From the NCBI GenBank assembly GCA_014799465.1, contig JAAVHZ010000043.1, forward strand, positions 62,001 through 126,000: a DNA stretch of 64,000 nucleotides, given 5' to 3'. Numbering within the stretch: position 1 is the first letter of the stretch; every line of letters starts with the position of its first letter. The notes beneath the pieces were generated by a model, which searched no databases, was not told the origin of the DNA, and worked only from the letters and a program-made list of their open reading frames with translations. The stretch is from Lachnospiraceae bacterium. GTDB lineage: Bacteria; Bacillota; Clostridia; Lachnospirales; Lachnospiraceae. Below are positions 1 through 8,281 of the stretch, in pieces. The position numbers and the translations under genes are program-made.

Positions 1-77
1 GTACAGTTTTAAGGGGAAAAAGTCAATATAAAAACAGCATAAACTTATAAGCAATATTAAGAAATGAGGATATATAA

Positions 78-1418
78 ATGGAAAGAATAAAGAAAAAAGT
101 CGCATTGCATAATCTTGGATGTAAGGTCAATGCATATGAAACAGAAGCTATGGAGCAGATACTTAAGAATGCAGGGTATGAAATAGTAGATTTTGAACCG
201 GGGGCTGATATTTATATTATAAATACATGTACAGTTACAAATATTGCCGACAGAAAGTCAAGACAAATGCTTCATAAGGCGAAGAAGATGAATCCGGATG
301 CCATAGTGGTAGCGGCAGGATGTTATGCTGAAACGGGTGAAGACAGGATAAACAAAGATGATACAATAGACATAATAGTGGGAAATAATAAAAAGAGAGA
401 TATTCTTAGTATATTGGAAGAATATTATGGGAAAAATGATGCAAAATCAATTAGAGAAAAAGTGGATGCCAGAATAGATATTAACCATACCTCGGAGTAT
501 GAGGAAATGACATTAGAGCAGATGCACGAGCATACCAGAGCGTATATAAAAGTACAGGACGGATGCAATCAGTTCTGCAGCTATTGTATTATTCCATATG
601 CAAGAGGAAGAGTCAGAAGCAGAAAAATTAATGATATAAAAAAAGAAGTCACTGCAATAGCAGATAAGGGATTTAAAGAAGTAGTGATTACCGGAATACA
701 TGTGAGTTCATATGGAGTGGATTTTGGAGAAGACAGGGAAAGACTTATAGACGTTATAGAAACGGCTGCATCGGTAGACGGCATTGAAAGAGTAAGATTA
801 AGTTCTCTTGAGCCGCGGATAATAACAAAAGAATTTATGGATAGGCTGTCACACATAAAAGAGATATGTCCGCATTTTCATTTATCGCTCCAGAGCGGCT
901 GTGATACAGTGCTTAAAAGAATGAACAGAAAATACACAACAGCTGAATATCTTGAAGGATGCAGATGTATAAGGAATATATTTCCAAATGCTGCAATAAC
1001 AACAGATATAATAGTTGGATTTCCGGGAGAAACAGAAACAGAGTTCAATACTACTTTAAGCTTTGCAAGGGAAGTCGGTTTTGCGGAAATACATGTGTTT
1101 AAATATTCAAAAAGGCAGGGAACGGTGGCAGCGGCAATGGAAAATCAGGTAGATGATTTATTAAAAGCTGAAAGAAGCAGGAAACTTATTGAACTTGAAT
1201 ATGAATTAAGAAAAGATTATAGAAATAGATTTCTTGGAGAAAACAAAGAGGTGCTGTTTGAGCAGAGTGAAATTATAGACGGAACGCAGTATTATACGGG
1301 GTTTACCAAAGAATATGTAAAGATAGCAGCAGCATCAGAAGAGAATCTGACAAACCGCATTATTGACATAAAGGTTAAAGAAATATATAATCATGAAATT
1401 TTACTTGCCGAAATGTAA
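78..1418 (+). CDS. mtaB: tRNA (N6-L-threonylcarbamoyladenosine(37)-C2)-methylthiotransferase MtaB
   Basis: Adds a methylthio group to t6A at position 37 of ANN-decoding tRNAs, giving ms2t6A, using two iron-sulfur clusters and SAM. The 446-aa product has the methylthiotransferase N-domain with Cys15 (LGCKVNAYE), Cys51 (NTCTVTN) and a third Cys in AAGCYAE. The radical-SAM motif CNQFCSYC follows at about residues 163-170, and a TRAM-like C-terminus comes last. Length is normal for MtaB/YqeV rather than MiaB. The ATG lies downstream of an AATGAGGA purine stretch. A TAA at 10-12 in the first frame may end an upstream gene that cannot be identified here. Confidence 0.95.
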   Translation: MERIKKKVALHNLGCKVNAYETEAMEQILKNAGYEIVDFEPGADIYIINTCTVTNIADRKSRQMLHKAKKMNPDAIVVAAGCYAETGEDRINKDDTIDIIVGNNKKRDILSILEEYYGKNDAKSIREKVDARIDINHTSEYEEMTLEQMHEHTRAYIKVQDGCNQFCSYCIIPYARGRVRSRKINDIKKEVTAIADKGFKEVVITGIHVSSYGVDFGEDRERLIDVIETAASVDGIERVRLSSLEPRIITKEFMDRLSHIKEICPHFHLSLQSGCDTVLKRMNRKYTTAEYLEGCRCIRNIFPNAAITTDIIVGFPGETETEFNTTLSFAREVGFAEIHVFKYSKRQGTVAAAMENQVDDLLKAERSRKLIELEYELRKDYRNRFLGENKEVLFEQSEIIDGTQYYTGFTKEYVKIAAASEENLTNRIIDIKVKEIYNHEILLAEM

Positions 1419-1474
1419 AATATATATTAGAATATACATCATAAGATTGTGAACGTGAATTTTGGAGGCAATAT

Positions 1475-1744
1475 ATGGAGAATTTAAATAATACACAATA
1501 TTTTAAAGTACCGGTTGAGACAAAACTGGAAGTTGGACAAGTTTTAGAAAGAGTATATCAGGCTTTAGTTGAAAAAGGTTACAATCCGGTTAATCAGATT
1601 GTAGGATACATTATGTCAGGAGATCCTACTTATATTACGAGTCATAATAATGCAAGAAGTCTGATTATGAAAGTGGAACGTGACGAACTTATAGAAGAAG
1701 CGTTGACATATTATATAAATACAAAGTTAAAAGAAAAGAGATAA
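1475..1744 (+). CDS. ireB: IreB/YrzL family regulatory phosphoprotein (DUF965)
   Basis: The 89-aa protein matches the IreB/YrzL family: the core reads [19 protein letters not shown], followed by a charged helix with RDELIEEAL. In Enterococcus, IreB is a substrate of the PASTA kinase IreK and restrains intrinsic cephalosporin resistance. The role here is inferred from family membership only. A good SD (GGAGG) precedes the ATG by about 6 nt. It lies directly before ruvX, as in B. subtilis (yrzL-yrrK-yrzB). A Thr at position 7 is the only N-terminal Thr and so the only obvious candidate phosphosite in that region. Confidence 0.9.
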   Translation: MENLNNTQYFKVPVETKLEVGQVLERVYQALVEKGYNPVNQIVGYIMSGDPTYITSHNNARSLIMKVERDELIEEALTYYINTKLKEKR

Positions 1745-1842
1745 AATTATAATACCAAATACAGTATGGAAGTCTGTCTGTGCAGTCTTTTTCTGCTGTA
1801 TTAATTTTGGATAATTTTTTATAGAAATTGAACGGGGTAAAA

Positions 1843-2271
1843 ATGAGGATATTAGGATTAGATTTTGGCTCTAAAACAGTAGGAGTGGCAGTTTCGGATG
1901 AACTGCTTATTACTGCACAGGGTCTTGAGATTGTGCGGCGTGAATCAGAAAATAAGCTGAGGAAGACATTGGCACGAATTGAACAGATTATAGAAGAATA
2001 TCATGTAGAAAAAATAGTACTTGGATTTCCTAAAAATATGAATAATACTATAGGAGAACGTGGCGAAAAGACTTTGGCATTTAAGGAAATGTTAGAGAGA
2101 AGAACCGGACTGGAAGTAATAATGTGGGATGAAAGGCTGACTACCGTATCGGCAGACAGAACCATGATGGAAGCCGGAGTGCGTCGTGAAAACAGAAAAA
2201 AATATGTGGATCAAATAGCAGCAACGTTTATTCTGCAGGGCTATCTTGATTCTATTGCAATGAATAAATAA
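1843..2271 (+). CDS. ruvX: YqgF/RuvX family putative Holliday junction resolvase / pre-16S rRNA nuclease
   Basis: RNase H-fold nuclease of the YqgF/RuvX family, about 142 aa, the usual length. The first strand [16 protein letters not shown] carries the catalytic Asp. The middle has the GFPKNMNN segment, then WDERLTT with acidic residues, and the C-terminal helix has YVDQIAA. Family members process 16S rRNA ends and some resolve Holliday junctions. An in-frame TTG at 1828 would add five residues, but the GGGG at 1834-1837 sits properly before the ATG at 1843, and the protein then begins MRILGLDFG as in relatives. It is followed closely by the DUF1292 gene. Confidence 0.93.
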   Translation: MRILGLDFGSKTVGVAVSDELLITAQGLEIVRRESENKLRKTLARIEQIIEEYHVEKIVLGFPKNMNNTIGERGEKTLAFKEMLERRTGLEVIMWDERLTTVSADRTMMEAGVRRENRKKYVDQIAATFILQGYLDSIAMNK

Positions 2272-2294
2272 AATGAAAGGTAAGAGAAAAGGCT

Positions 2295-2561
2295 ATGTAT
2301 GGAAAAGTGGGATTTACAGATGAGAGAGGCGAAGAAACAGAATTTTATATAATAGAAGAAACAAAGATAAATAATAAAAGTTATCTTCTGGTAACTGATA
2401 CAGATGATGAAGAAGCTGAGGAAGCAGAGGCTTATATCCTTAAAGACATATCAGAGGAAGAAAGTGAAGAGTCGGTATATACAATGGTCGATGAGGAAGC
2501 AGAATTATCATATGTGTCAAAGATATTCAGTGAATTATTAGATGATGTAAATATAGAATAA
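2295..2561 (+). CDS. DUF1292 family protein (YrzB-like)
   Basis: Small, very acidic 88-aa protein of the DUF1292/YrzB family. It starts with an extended sheet pattern (VGFTDERGEETEFYIIEET), then carries a run of Asp/Glu around residues 36-60. The family has no established biochemical role. It commonly follows ruvX in Firmicutes, as here (24-nt gap), and precedes mltG/yrrL in B. subtilis. Here RNase J and YlbF are interposed before the MltG-like gene. Confidence 0.85.
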   Translation: MYGKVGFTDERGEETEFYIIEETKINNKSYLLVTDTDDEEAEEAEAYILKDISEEESEESVYTMVDEEAELSYVSKIFSELLDDVNIE

Positions 2562-2576
2562 TATGGAGGTGTAGTT

Positions 2577-4250
2577 TTGAAACGTGAAATAAACTTAAAT
2601 GAAAAAGTGAAGATAATACCATTAGGCGGACTTGAGCAAATAGGAATGAATATAACCGCCATAGAATATGAGGACAATATAATAGTAGTAGACTGCGGAC
2701 TTTCATTTCCGGATGATGATATGCTTGGAATAGATTTAGTTATACCTGATGTGACATATCTGAAAGAAAATATAGATAAGGTTAAGGGTTTCGTGATAAC
2801 ACATGGACATGAGGATCATATAGGTGCACTTCCGTATGTATTAAAAGAGATAAATGTACCGGTATATGCTACAAAGCTTACTATAGGTATAATAGAAGGT
2901 AAATTAAAAGAACACAATCTGTTAAACAGTGTAAAGAGAAAGATTGTAAAATATGGGCAGTCTATTAATCTTGGATGTTTCAGAATAGAATTTATAAGAA
3001 CCAATCATAGTATAGTAGATGCGGCAGCACTTGCCATATTTACACCGGCAGGAATTATAGTCCACACAGGAGATTTTAAAATAGATTATACACCTGTATT
3101 TGGTGATGCCATTGACCTTACAAGATTTGGCGAGCTTGGTAAAAAAGGTGTTTTGGCACTGATGTGTGACAGTACAAATGTATTAAGACCGGGATTTACA
3201 ATGTCAGAAAGAACTATAGGAAAGACGTTTGACCATATATTTGCGGAGAACATTGAAAGGCGTATTATAATAGCCACATTTGCATCAAATGTAGACAGGG
3301 TACAGCAGATTATTAATTCCGCATATAAGTACGGAAGAAAAGTAATCGTTGAAGGAAGAAGCATGGTAAATGTAATAACCATTGCCAGTGAGCTTGGTTA
3401 TATCAAGATACCGGAAAATACCCTTATAGATATAGATGAAATGAAAAATTACACAGATAAACAGATAGTTCTGGTAACAACGGGAAGTCAGGGAGAGTCA
3501 ATGGCAGCATTGTCCAGAATGGCAGCCTCTATCCACAAAAAAGTCACTATTAAGCCGGGTGATGCAGTGATTTTAAGTTCGACCCCTATACCGGGCAATG
3601 AAAAGGCAGTATCCAGAGTTATCAATGAATTATCCATGAAAGGTGCAAACGTCATCTATGAAGAAACACATGTATCGGGTCATGCATGTCAGGAAGAGAT
3701 AAAGCTTATATATTCACTGGTAAAACCGGCATTTGCCATTCCGGTTCATGGAGAATACAGACATCTTAAGGCTCATGCGGAGTTGGCAGAGTCTATGGGA
3801 ATAGATAAGGAGCATATAGTTATAATGTCATCAGGTGACGTTTTAAGTATCGGATATGAAGGGGCAGAAGTTGTGGAAAAAGTTCCTTCCGGCGGAGTTC
3901 TCGTAGATGGTCTTGGTGTTGGAGATGTAGGAAATATAGTATTAAGAGACAGACAGAATCTGGCAGAAAACGGAATTATCATTGTTGTAATGACATTAGA
4001 GAAATATAGTAACCAGCTTCTATCAGGACCGGATATAGTTACAAGAGGTTTTGTGTATGTAAGAGAATCAGAAAATCTGATAGTAGATGCGAAACATGTG
4101 GTATATGATGCGTTGGAAGATTGTTTAAATAAAAGAGTATCCGACTGGGGAAGAATAAAAATGGTAGTAAAAGACAGTCTTAGTGAATACCTATGGAAAA
4201 AGATGAAACGAAGCCCGATGATACTTCCTATTATTATGGAAGTAGATTAG
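2577..4250 (+). CDS. rnj: Ribonuclease J
   Basis: Metallo-beta-lactamase/beta-CASP ribonuclease with 5'-3' exonuclease and endonuclease activity in mRNA decay and rRNA maturation. The zinc motif HGHEDH is at about residues 76-81. Further metal or CASP motifs include HTGDFKIDY, HVSGHACQEE and PVHGEYRHLKAH. The full 557 aa matches family length, including the C-terminal dimer region. The start is TTG, decided by a perfect GGAGGT at 2565-2570 with 6-nt spacing; no in-frame ATG is better placed. The 3' end overlaps the longest reading of the next gene by 58 nt. Confidence 0.95.
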   Translation: MKREINLNEKVKIIPLGGLEQIGMNITAIEYEDNIIVVDCGLSFPDDDMLGIDLVIPDVTYLKENIDKVKGFVITHGHEDHIGALPYVLKEINVPVYATKLTIGIIEGKLKEHNLLNSVKRKIVKYGQSINLGCFRIEFIRTNHSIVDAAALAIFTPAGIIVHTGDFKIDYTPVFGDAIDLTRFGELGKKGVLALMCDSTNVLRPGFTMSERTIGKTFDHIFAENIERRIIIATFASNVDRVQQIINSAYKYGRKVIVEGRSMVNVITIASELGYIKIPENTLIDIDEMKNYTDKQIVLVTTGSQGESMAALSRMAASIHKKVTIKPGDAVILSSTPIPGNEKAVSRVINELSMKGANVIYEETHVSGHACQEEIKLIYSLVKPAFAIPVHGEYRHLKAHAELAESMGIDKEHIVIMSSGDVLSIGYEGAEVVEKVPSGGVLVDGLGVGDVGNIVLRDRQNLAENGIIIVVMTLEKYSNQLLSGPDIVTRGFVYVRESENLIVDAKHVVYDALEDCLNKRVSDWGRIKMVVKDSLSEYLWKKMKRSPMILPIIMEVD

Positions 4251-4279
4251 TATCATCAGCAGAAAGGCGTGATTTTGAA

Positions 4280-4618
4280 ATGTTTGAGTTAGAGAGCAAG
4301 GCGAGAGAGGTGGCAGAACTTCTCTTAAACAGTGAAGTTTATATAAAGTATGATGAGGCAAGAAGAAAACTGGAGGAAAATAGCGAACTTCTTTTAGGTG
4401 TAAACGAATACCGTAAAAAAAGATTTTATATACAGAATAATCCTGATGAAAATATGCAGAATGCACTTAATCAACTTGTAATTGATTATGGACATATTGT
4501 GAATAACCCGACAGCCATGGAATATATGGATGCAGAATCATTGCTGTGCAGGGAAGTCAGAAAAGTTACAGCTATAATAGCAGATGTTATAAATATGGAT
4601 ATGAACTTTTTAGATTAA
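4280..4618 (+). CDS. YlbF/YmcA family (DUF964) regulator
   Basis: The 112-aa helical protein has the YlbF-family pattern: ELESKAREVAELLLNSEVY near the start, then a conserved YDEARRKLEEN helix. In B. subtilis, YlbF with YmcA and YaaT forms the Y-complex, which modulates RNase Y and affects competence, biofilm and sporulation. A longer reading from 4193 would overlap rnj by 58 nt and add a polar extension not expected in this family. The ATG at 4280 has a purine-rich GAAAGGCG upstream and gives a canonical N-terminus. Sitting right behind RNase J supports an RNA-turnover role (inference). Confidence 0.8.
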   Translation: MFELESKAREVAELLLNSEVYIKYDEARRKLEENSELLLGVNEYRKKRFYIQNNPDENMQNALNQLVIDYGHIVNNPTAMEYMDAESLLCREVRKVTAIIADVINMDMNFLD

Positions 4619-4638
4619 TCTGGGAAAGGCCGGTAAAT

Positions 4639-5013
4639 ATGAGTCTCAACACAAAAACATCAAATGTATTAAAATCATTTATAAAAATAACAATTTATGT
4701 TTTGTTTGCACTGCTTCTCATCGTATTGGGCACAATGAGTTACAATTTTGGACGCGAAGTGTTCTCAGACGATGGATATGAAAAGAAACCGGGAATGGAA
4801 ATATCGGTAGTCATAGAGCAGGGAGACAGTATAAAAACAGTGGCACAGATGCTTTATGATAATGGAGTTATAGGAGATATTAATGTGTTTTATGTTCAGG
4901 CATTGATATATGAGGCCGATTTTAAGCCGGGAACTTATACCGTAAATAATTCAGCAAGCGGAGAGGAAATTATTGAAATGCTTTCAGCGGAAAAAACTAC
5001 AGAGGAGAAATAA
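4639..5013 (+). CDS. MltG/YceG-like membrane protein lacking the catalytic domain
   Basis: The 124-aa protein has a cytoplasmic start, one membrane segment at about residues 16-36, and an extracellular LysM-like domain of the YceG/MltG type (VVIEQGDSIKTVAQML, then FKPGTYTV). Full MltG proteins (about 340-380 aa) continue into a transglycosylase domain with a catalytic Glu. That part is absent here: a stop follows EKTTEEK and the next gene begins at once. A longer in-frame reading from 4546 exists only because it overlaps the ylbF-like gene; the ATG at 4639 has a GAAAGG purine stretch about 11 nt upstream. Its position matches yrrL of B. subtilis. A peptidoglycan-binding or regulatory remnant role is inference. 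Confidence 0.75.
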   Translation: MSLNTKTSNVLKSFIKITIYVLFALLLIVLGTMSYNFGREVFSDDGYEKKPGMEISVVIEQGDSIKTVAQMLYDNGVIGDINVFYVQALIYEADFKPGTYTVNNSASGEEIIEMLSAEKTTEEK

Positions 5014-5014
5014 A

Positions 5015-5665
5015 ATGATTGTAGATGAGAGAATAATCACATTCTTACACTCGCTGGAAGGAAGTAACGGAGAATTATGCGACAATATTGAAGAATATGC
5101 CCGCAAAAATTATGTTCCGATTATCCGTAAAGAAATGGAAAGCTTTTTGAAAGTTATGATCTGTATAAAAAAACCAAAACGGATATTGGAGCTTGGAACG
5201 GCTATAGGATATTCTGCAATACTGATGTCACAGGTTATGCCTGATAACTGCCATATAACAACTATCGAAAATTATGATAAGAGAATACCGATTGCACTTG
5301 ATAATATCAAAAAGGCAGGTATGGAAGAACGCATTACGCTTATAGAGGGTGATGCACTTTCCGTTATTCCTGATATTAATGAAACATTTGACTTCGTATT
5401 TATGGATGCAGCAAAAGGGCAGTATATGAATTATCTGGAGCTGATTATTGATAAAATAGATAATGGAGGTGTCATTATATCAGATAATGTACTTCAGGAG
5501 GGTGATATTGTTAAGTCCAGATTCGGGGTGGAACGGCGTAACAGGACAATCCACTCACGCATGAGAGAATATTTATATACAATAAAAAATATGCCGGAAC
5601 TGGAGACATCTATAGTACCTATAGGAGACGGCATAACGGTGAGTGTTAAGAAAGGAATTAAATAA
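5015..5665 (+). CDS. trmR: tRNA 5-hydroxyuridine methyltransferase TrmR-like O-methyltransferase
   Basis: Class I SAM-dependent O-methyltransferase of the catechol-O-methyltransferase-like family. The SAM motif ILELGTAIGYSA is followed by the acidic ENYDKR loop, and the metal-binding region has FVFMDAAKGQY and SDNVL. In B. subtilis, TrmR (YrrM) methylates ho5U34 of tRNA to mo5U. Its immediate partner here is a U32 protein of the TrhP type, which supplies the hydroxylation step, so the pair makes the functional call credible. The ATG at 5015 follows GAGGAG; an upstream in-frame ATG at 4973 lies inside the preceding gene. Size is 216 aa. Confidence 0.88.
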   Translation: MIVDERIITFLHSLEGSNGELCDNIEEYARKNYVPIIRKEMESFLKVMICIKKPKRILELGTAIGYSAILMSQVMPDNCHITTIENYDKRIPIALDNIKKAGMEERITLIEGDALSVIPDINETFDFVFMDAAKGQYMNYLELIIDKIDNGGVIISDNVLQEGDIVKSRFGVERRNRTIHSRMREYLYTIKNMPELETSIVPIGDGITVSVKKGIK

Positions 5666-6891
5666 TGAGAGATATTGAATTACTTATTCCGGCGAATAGT
5701 CCGGAGGTTCTGAAGATAGCCGTAATATATGGTGCGGATGCAGTATACATCGGAGGTGAGGCGTTCAGCTTAAGAGCCGGGGCGAAGAATTTTTCAATTG
5801 AAGAAATGAAGCAGGGTATAGAGTTTGCCCATTCGCATAATGTAAAAGTATATGTAACATCAAATATTCTGGCACATAATAGAGATCTTGATGATGTAAG
5901 AAAATATTTTGAAGAATTAAAGCAGGTAAATCCGGATGCACTGATAATATCTGATCCGGCCATATTTACAATGGCTAAAGATATACTTCCTGATATTGAC
6001 ATTCATATAAGTACGCAGGCAAATAATACCAATTATGGAACATTCAACTTCTGGCATGGTCTTGGTGCTGCAAGAGTAGTAACGGCAAGGGAACTGTCTC
6101 TTGAAGAAATAAAAGAGATTAGGGAAAATATTCCGGAAGATATGGAGATAGAAACATTTATCCATGGTGCAATGTGTATATCATATTCAGGAAGATGCCT
6201 GTTAAGCAGTTTTATGGCGGGCAGGGATGCAAACAGAGGTCAGTGTACACATCCATGCCGTTGGAAATATGTTCTTATGGAAGAGTCCAGACCGGGTGAA
6301 TATATGCCGGTATATGAAAATGAAAGAGGTACATACATTTTTAATTCCAAAGACCTTTGTATGATAGAGCATATACCGGAACTTATAGAGGCAGGAATAG
6401 ACAGCTTTAAAGTGGAAGGCAGAATGAAAACGGCATTATATGTTGCTACAGTGGCGAGAACTTACAGAATGGCAATAGATGATTATAAGAAAAGTCCTGA
6501 ATATTATGCCGGAAGGCTGGATTATTACAGAGAAGAGATATCAAAATGTACTTACAGGCAGTATACTACGGGATTCTTTTTTGGTAAACCTGATGAAAAT
6601 ACACAGATATATGACAGCAATACTTATGAAACAAACTACATATACCTCGGAATCATAGACGGCAAAAAGGAAGGGTATGGATATCGTGTAGAGCAGAAAA
6701 ATAAATTTACATGTGGTGAGGAGATTGAAGTCATGAAGCCTTCGGGTGAAAACGTAATTGTGACTGTTAAAGCGATATATGATGAGAATGGTGTTGCAGT
6801 GGAGAGTGCTCCGCACCCTAAACAGATTCTATATGTGGATTTGGGAATTGAAGCGGAGGATTATGATATATTGAGAAGAAAAACTATATGA
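5665..6891 (+). CDS. Peptidase U32 family protein, TrhP-type tRNA hydroxylation protein
   Basis: The 408-aa U32-family protein starts within the TAATG junction with trmR, a 1-nt overlap that implies translational coupling. The U32 signature lies at about residues 163-195: TFIHGAMCISYSGRC, then RGQCTHPCRW, with cysteines expected to bind a 4Fe-4S cluster. TrhP proteins (YegQ in E. coli, YrrN/YrrO in B. subtilis) make 5-hydroxyuridine at tRNA position 34 using prephenate. B. subtilis has two such genes in tandem; only one, of YrrO length, is present here. Older 'collagenase' annotation should not be used. A terminator follows immediately. Confidence 0.88.
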   Translation: MRDIELLIPANSPEVLKIAVIYGADAVYIGGEAFSLRAGAKNFSIEEMKQGIEFAHSHNVKVYVTSNILAHNRDLDDVRKYFEELKQVNPDALIISDPAIFTMAKDILPDIDIHISTQANNTNYGTFNFWHGLGAARVVTARELSLEEIKEIRENIPEDMEIETFIHGAMCISYSGRCLLSSFMAGRDANRGQCTHPCRWKYVLMEESRPGEYMPVYENERGTYIFNSKDLCMIEHIPELIEAGIDSFKVEGRMKTALYVATVARTYRMAIDDYKKSPEYYAGRLDYYREEISKCTYRQYTTGFFFGKPDENTQIYDSNTYETNYIYLGIIDGKKEGYGYRVEQKNKFTCGEEIEVMKPSGENVIVTVKAIYDENGVAVESAPHPKQILYVDLGIEAEDYDILRRKTI

Positions 6892-6948
6892 ATTAAAGGC
6901 AGGCATATTTTAAGGTTCTTTCTGAACTTTGACCTGCCTTTTAATTTT
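6892..6948 (+). terminator. Rho-independent terminator after the U32 gene
   Basis: AAAGGCAGG (6895-6903) pairs with CCTGCCTTT (6933-6941), extended by flanking A-T pairs. A T-rich TTAATTTT run follows. It closes the 78-6891 gene cluster and separates it from sigK. Confidence 0.85.
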
Positions 6949-7037
6949 GTACAAATAATATAATCAAGTAACAAATTTTAACCATTTCTGTTTGGAAAGG
7001 CACTTCACATCAGCTTTTTACATAAAATGTAAGAAAG

Positions 7038-7739
7038 ATGCTTCGAGGTGCTTTTTTGAAAAGTTTTTCAGACCCCCTTAACCATGAGGAAGAGATGTAT
7101 TACCTTCAGCAGTACAAAGAAGGCAGCCTTCAGGCAAAGGACATTCTAATTGAACATAATCTGCGCCTGGTGGCACATATAGTGAAGAAATATCAGCAGC
7201 CCGGAAGGGATATGGATGATATGTTATCTGTAGGAACCGTGGGGCTTATAAAGGCAGTAAACAGTTTTGATGATTCTAAGGGAAAGCTTGCTACCTATGC
7301 TGCAAAATGTATTGAAAATGAAATACTCATGCTGCTGAGGAGTGAAAAAAAGAAATCCAGGGAGGTATCCCTGTTTGAACCGATAGGTACTGATAAAGAC
7401 GGCAATGATGTGAGTCTTATAGATGTTATAGAAATAACTGAAAAAGAGGTATATGAAAAATGTGAATTGCGTCAAAATATGTTGAAGTTACATGAAATAT
7501 TTGATAAAGTACTAAATGAAAGAGAACGGGATATTATATTTAACAGATATGGTCTTTATGGAAGGACTGAGGTTACCCAGAAACAGCTTGCAGAAAAGTA
7601 CGGAATATCAAGAAGCTATGTGAGCAGAATAGAAAAAAAAGCATTGAAAAAGCTTAAGGATGGAATGGAGAATATACGGGATGATGGAGCAAAGGGAAAT
7701 AGAAAAGATAAATTTGGACCGTATGAGGAAAAAACTTGA
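7038..7739 (+). CDS. sigK: Sporulation-type RNA polymerase sigma factor SigK-like
   Basis: Sigma-70 family protein of SigK/SigE type. Region 2 has HNLRLVAHIVKKY and KLATYAAKCIENEIL; region 4 has the helix-turn-helix KYGISRSYVSRIEKKALKKL. The RNLRLVAH/ATYA/ISRSYVSRIEK pattern closely follows B. subtilis sigma K. There is no hydrophobic N-terminal pro-sequence: the protein begins MLRGAFLKSFSDPL, or at TTG 7056 (LKSFSDPL), which has the better SD (GAGGTG at 7045-7050). The gene is uninterrupted, with no skin element. About 20 extra C-terminal residues overlap the next gene. Whether the host sporulates is not shown here. Confidence 0.82.
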   Translation: MLRGAFLKSFSDPLNHEEEMYYLQQYKEGSLQAKDILIEHNLRLVAHIVKKYQQPGRDMDDMLSVGTVGLIKAVNSFDDSKGKLATYAAKCIENEILMLLRSEKKKSREVSLFEPIGTDKDGNDVSLIDVIEITEKEVYEKCELRQNMLKLHEIFDKVLNERERDIIFNRYGLYGRTEVTQKQLAEKYGISRSYVSRIEKKALKKLKDGMENIRDDGAKGNRKDKFGPYEEKT

Positions 7740-8139
7740 AGACGATAAAAGAAAATTTCAGGTTGAAAAAGAGATATTTAAGAAAAATTCCAAGAGGCTG
7801 AGTGATAATCTGGAAAAAAAGAAAAGAATATTTGAGGCACAGTGGAAGCTCCTGGAAGGGGAGCTTTTAAAACTTGCTGCCGAAAAGGAACGCCTGCAGA
7901 AAGAAAAAGAATTTTTCAGGGAAGTACACAATTTTGAAAAAAGAACAGAACGTGAAAGCAGTGTACTTCCTATACCAAAGATGTTTTTTGCAGGTGTAAA
8001 GAGCGAAGAAAGCCTGAAAAAACGATATAAAGAACTGATGAAAATATATCATCCGGACAATCCTGCGGGCGATAGTGATATTGTATTGATGATTAACAGG
8101 GAATATAATAAATTGAAGGAACTTTATACAAAAAAATAG
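7681..8139 (+). CDS. Coiled-coil protein with a C-terminal J (DnaJ) domain
   Basis: The protein is about 152 aa. Residues 1-90 are a long, highly charged coiled coil rich in Lys/Glu (KKLEDDKRKFQVEKEIF). The last ~45 residues read as a short J domain, including YKELMKIYHPDN with the HPD motif, followed by a helix with NREYNKLKELY. J domains stimulate Hsp70 (DnaK) ATPase; the client is unknown. It overlaps the 3' end of sigK by about 59 nt, so the two are probably cotranslated. An upstream ATG at 7660 would add seven residues; ATG 7681 has GGAATGGAG upstream. Not a recognised named family. Confidence 0.72.
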   Translation: MMEQREIEKINLDRMRKKLEDDKRKFQVEKEIFKKNSKRLSDNLEKKKRIFEAQWKLLEGELLKLAAEKERLQKEKEFFREVHNFEKRTERESSVLPIPKMFFAGVKSEESLKKRYKELMKIYHPDNPAGDSDIVLMINREYNKLKELYTKK

Positions 8140-8212
8140 CCAAAATCATCATGTAATTTTAGTGAAAATGTCATAAAAATCTTTATAAGCTTGTCAGATA
8201 TTTAAAAAATAC

Positions 8213-8241
8213 TTTATTTTGTCTTACAAATATGGTAGAAT
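8213..8241 (+). promoter_or_regulatory. Candidate sigma-A promoter upstream of pilB
   Basis: TTTATT (8213-8218), 17-nt spacer, TAGAAT (8236-8241). The -10 is good and the -35 is poor. It lies about 40 nt before the pilB start in an AT-rich gap, where a promoter for the pilus locus would be expected. Confidence 0.4.
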
Positions 8242-8281
8242 CGTATAAGGTTAAATAAGCATGAAATGAAGGAAAAAAGAT

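Noticed and set aside
1..77. C-terminal end of an upstream gene (e.g. rsmE)
   Set aside because: Only three codons before a TAA are visible, so no identification is possible.
1758..1808. Possible terminator between ireB and ruvX
   Set aside because: AATACAG/CTGTATT arms are 7 bp and 31 nt apart, with a weak T-run; not strong enough to call.
4546..4638. Longer N-terminus of the MltG-like protein
   Set aside because: This reading overlaps the ylbF-like gene; the added residues are polar and precede a better ATG with a normal membrane-protein start.
6929..6964. TTGACC...TATAAT as a sigK promoter
   Set aside because: Spacer is 24 nt, too long for sigma A, and the -35 lies within the terminator stem.
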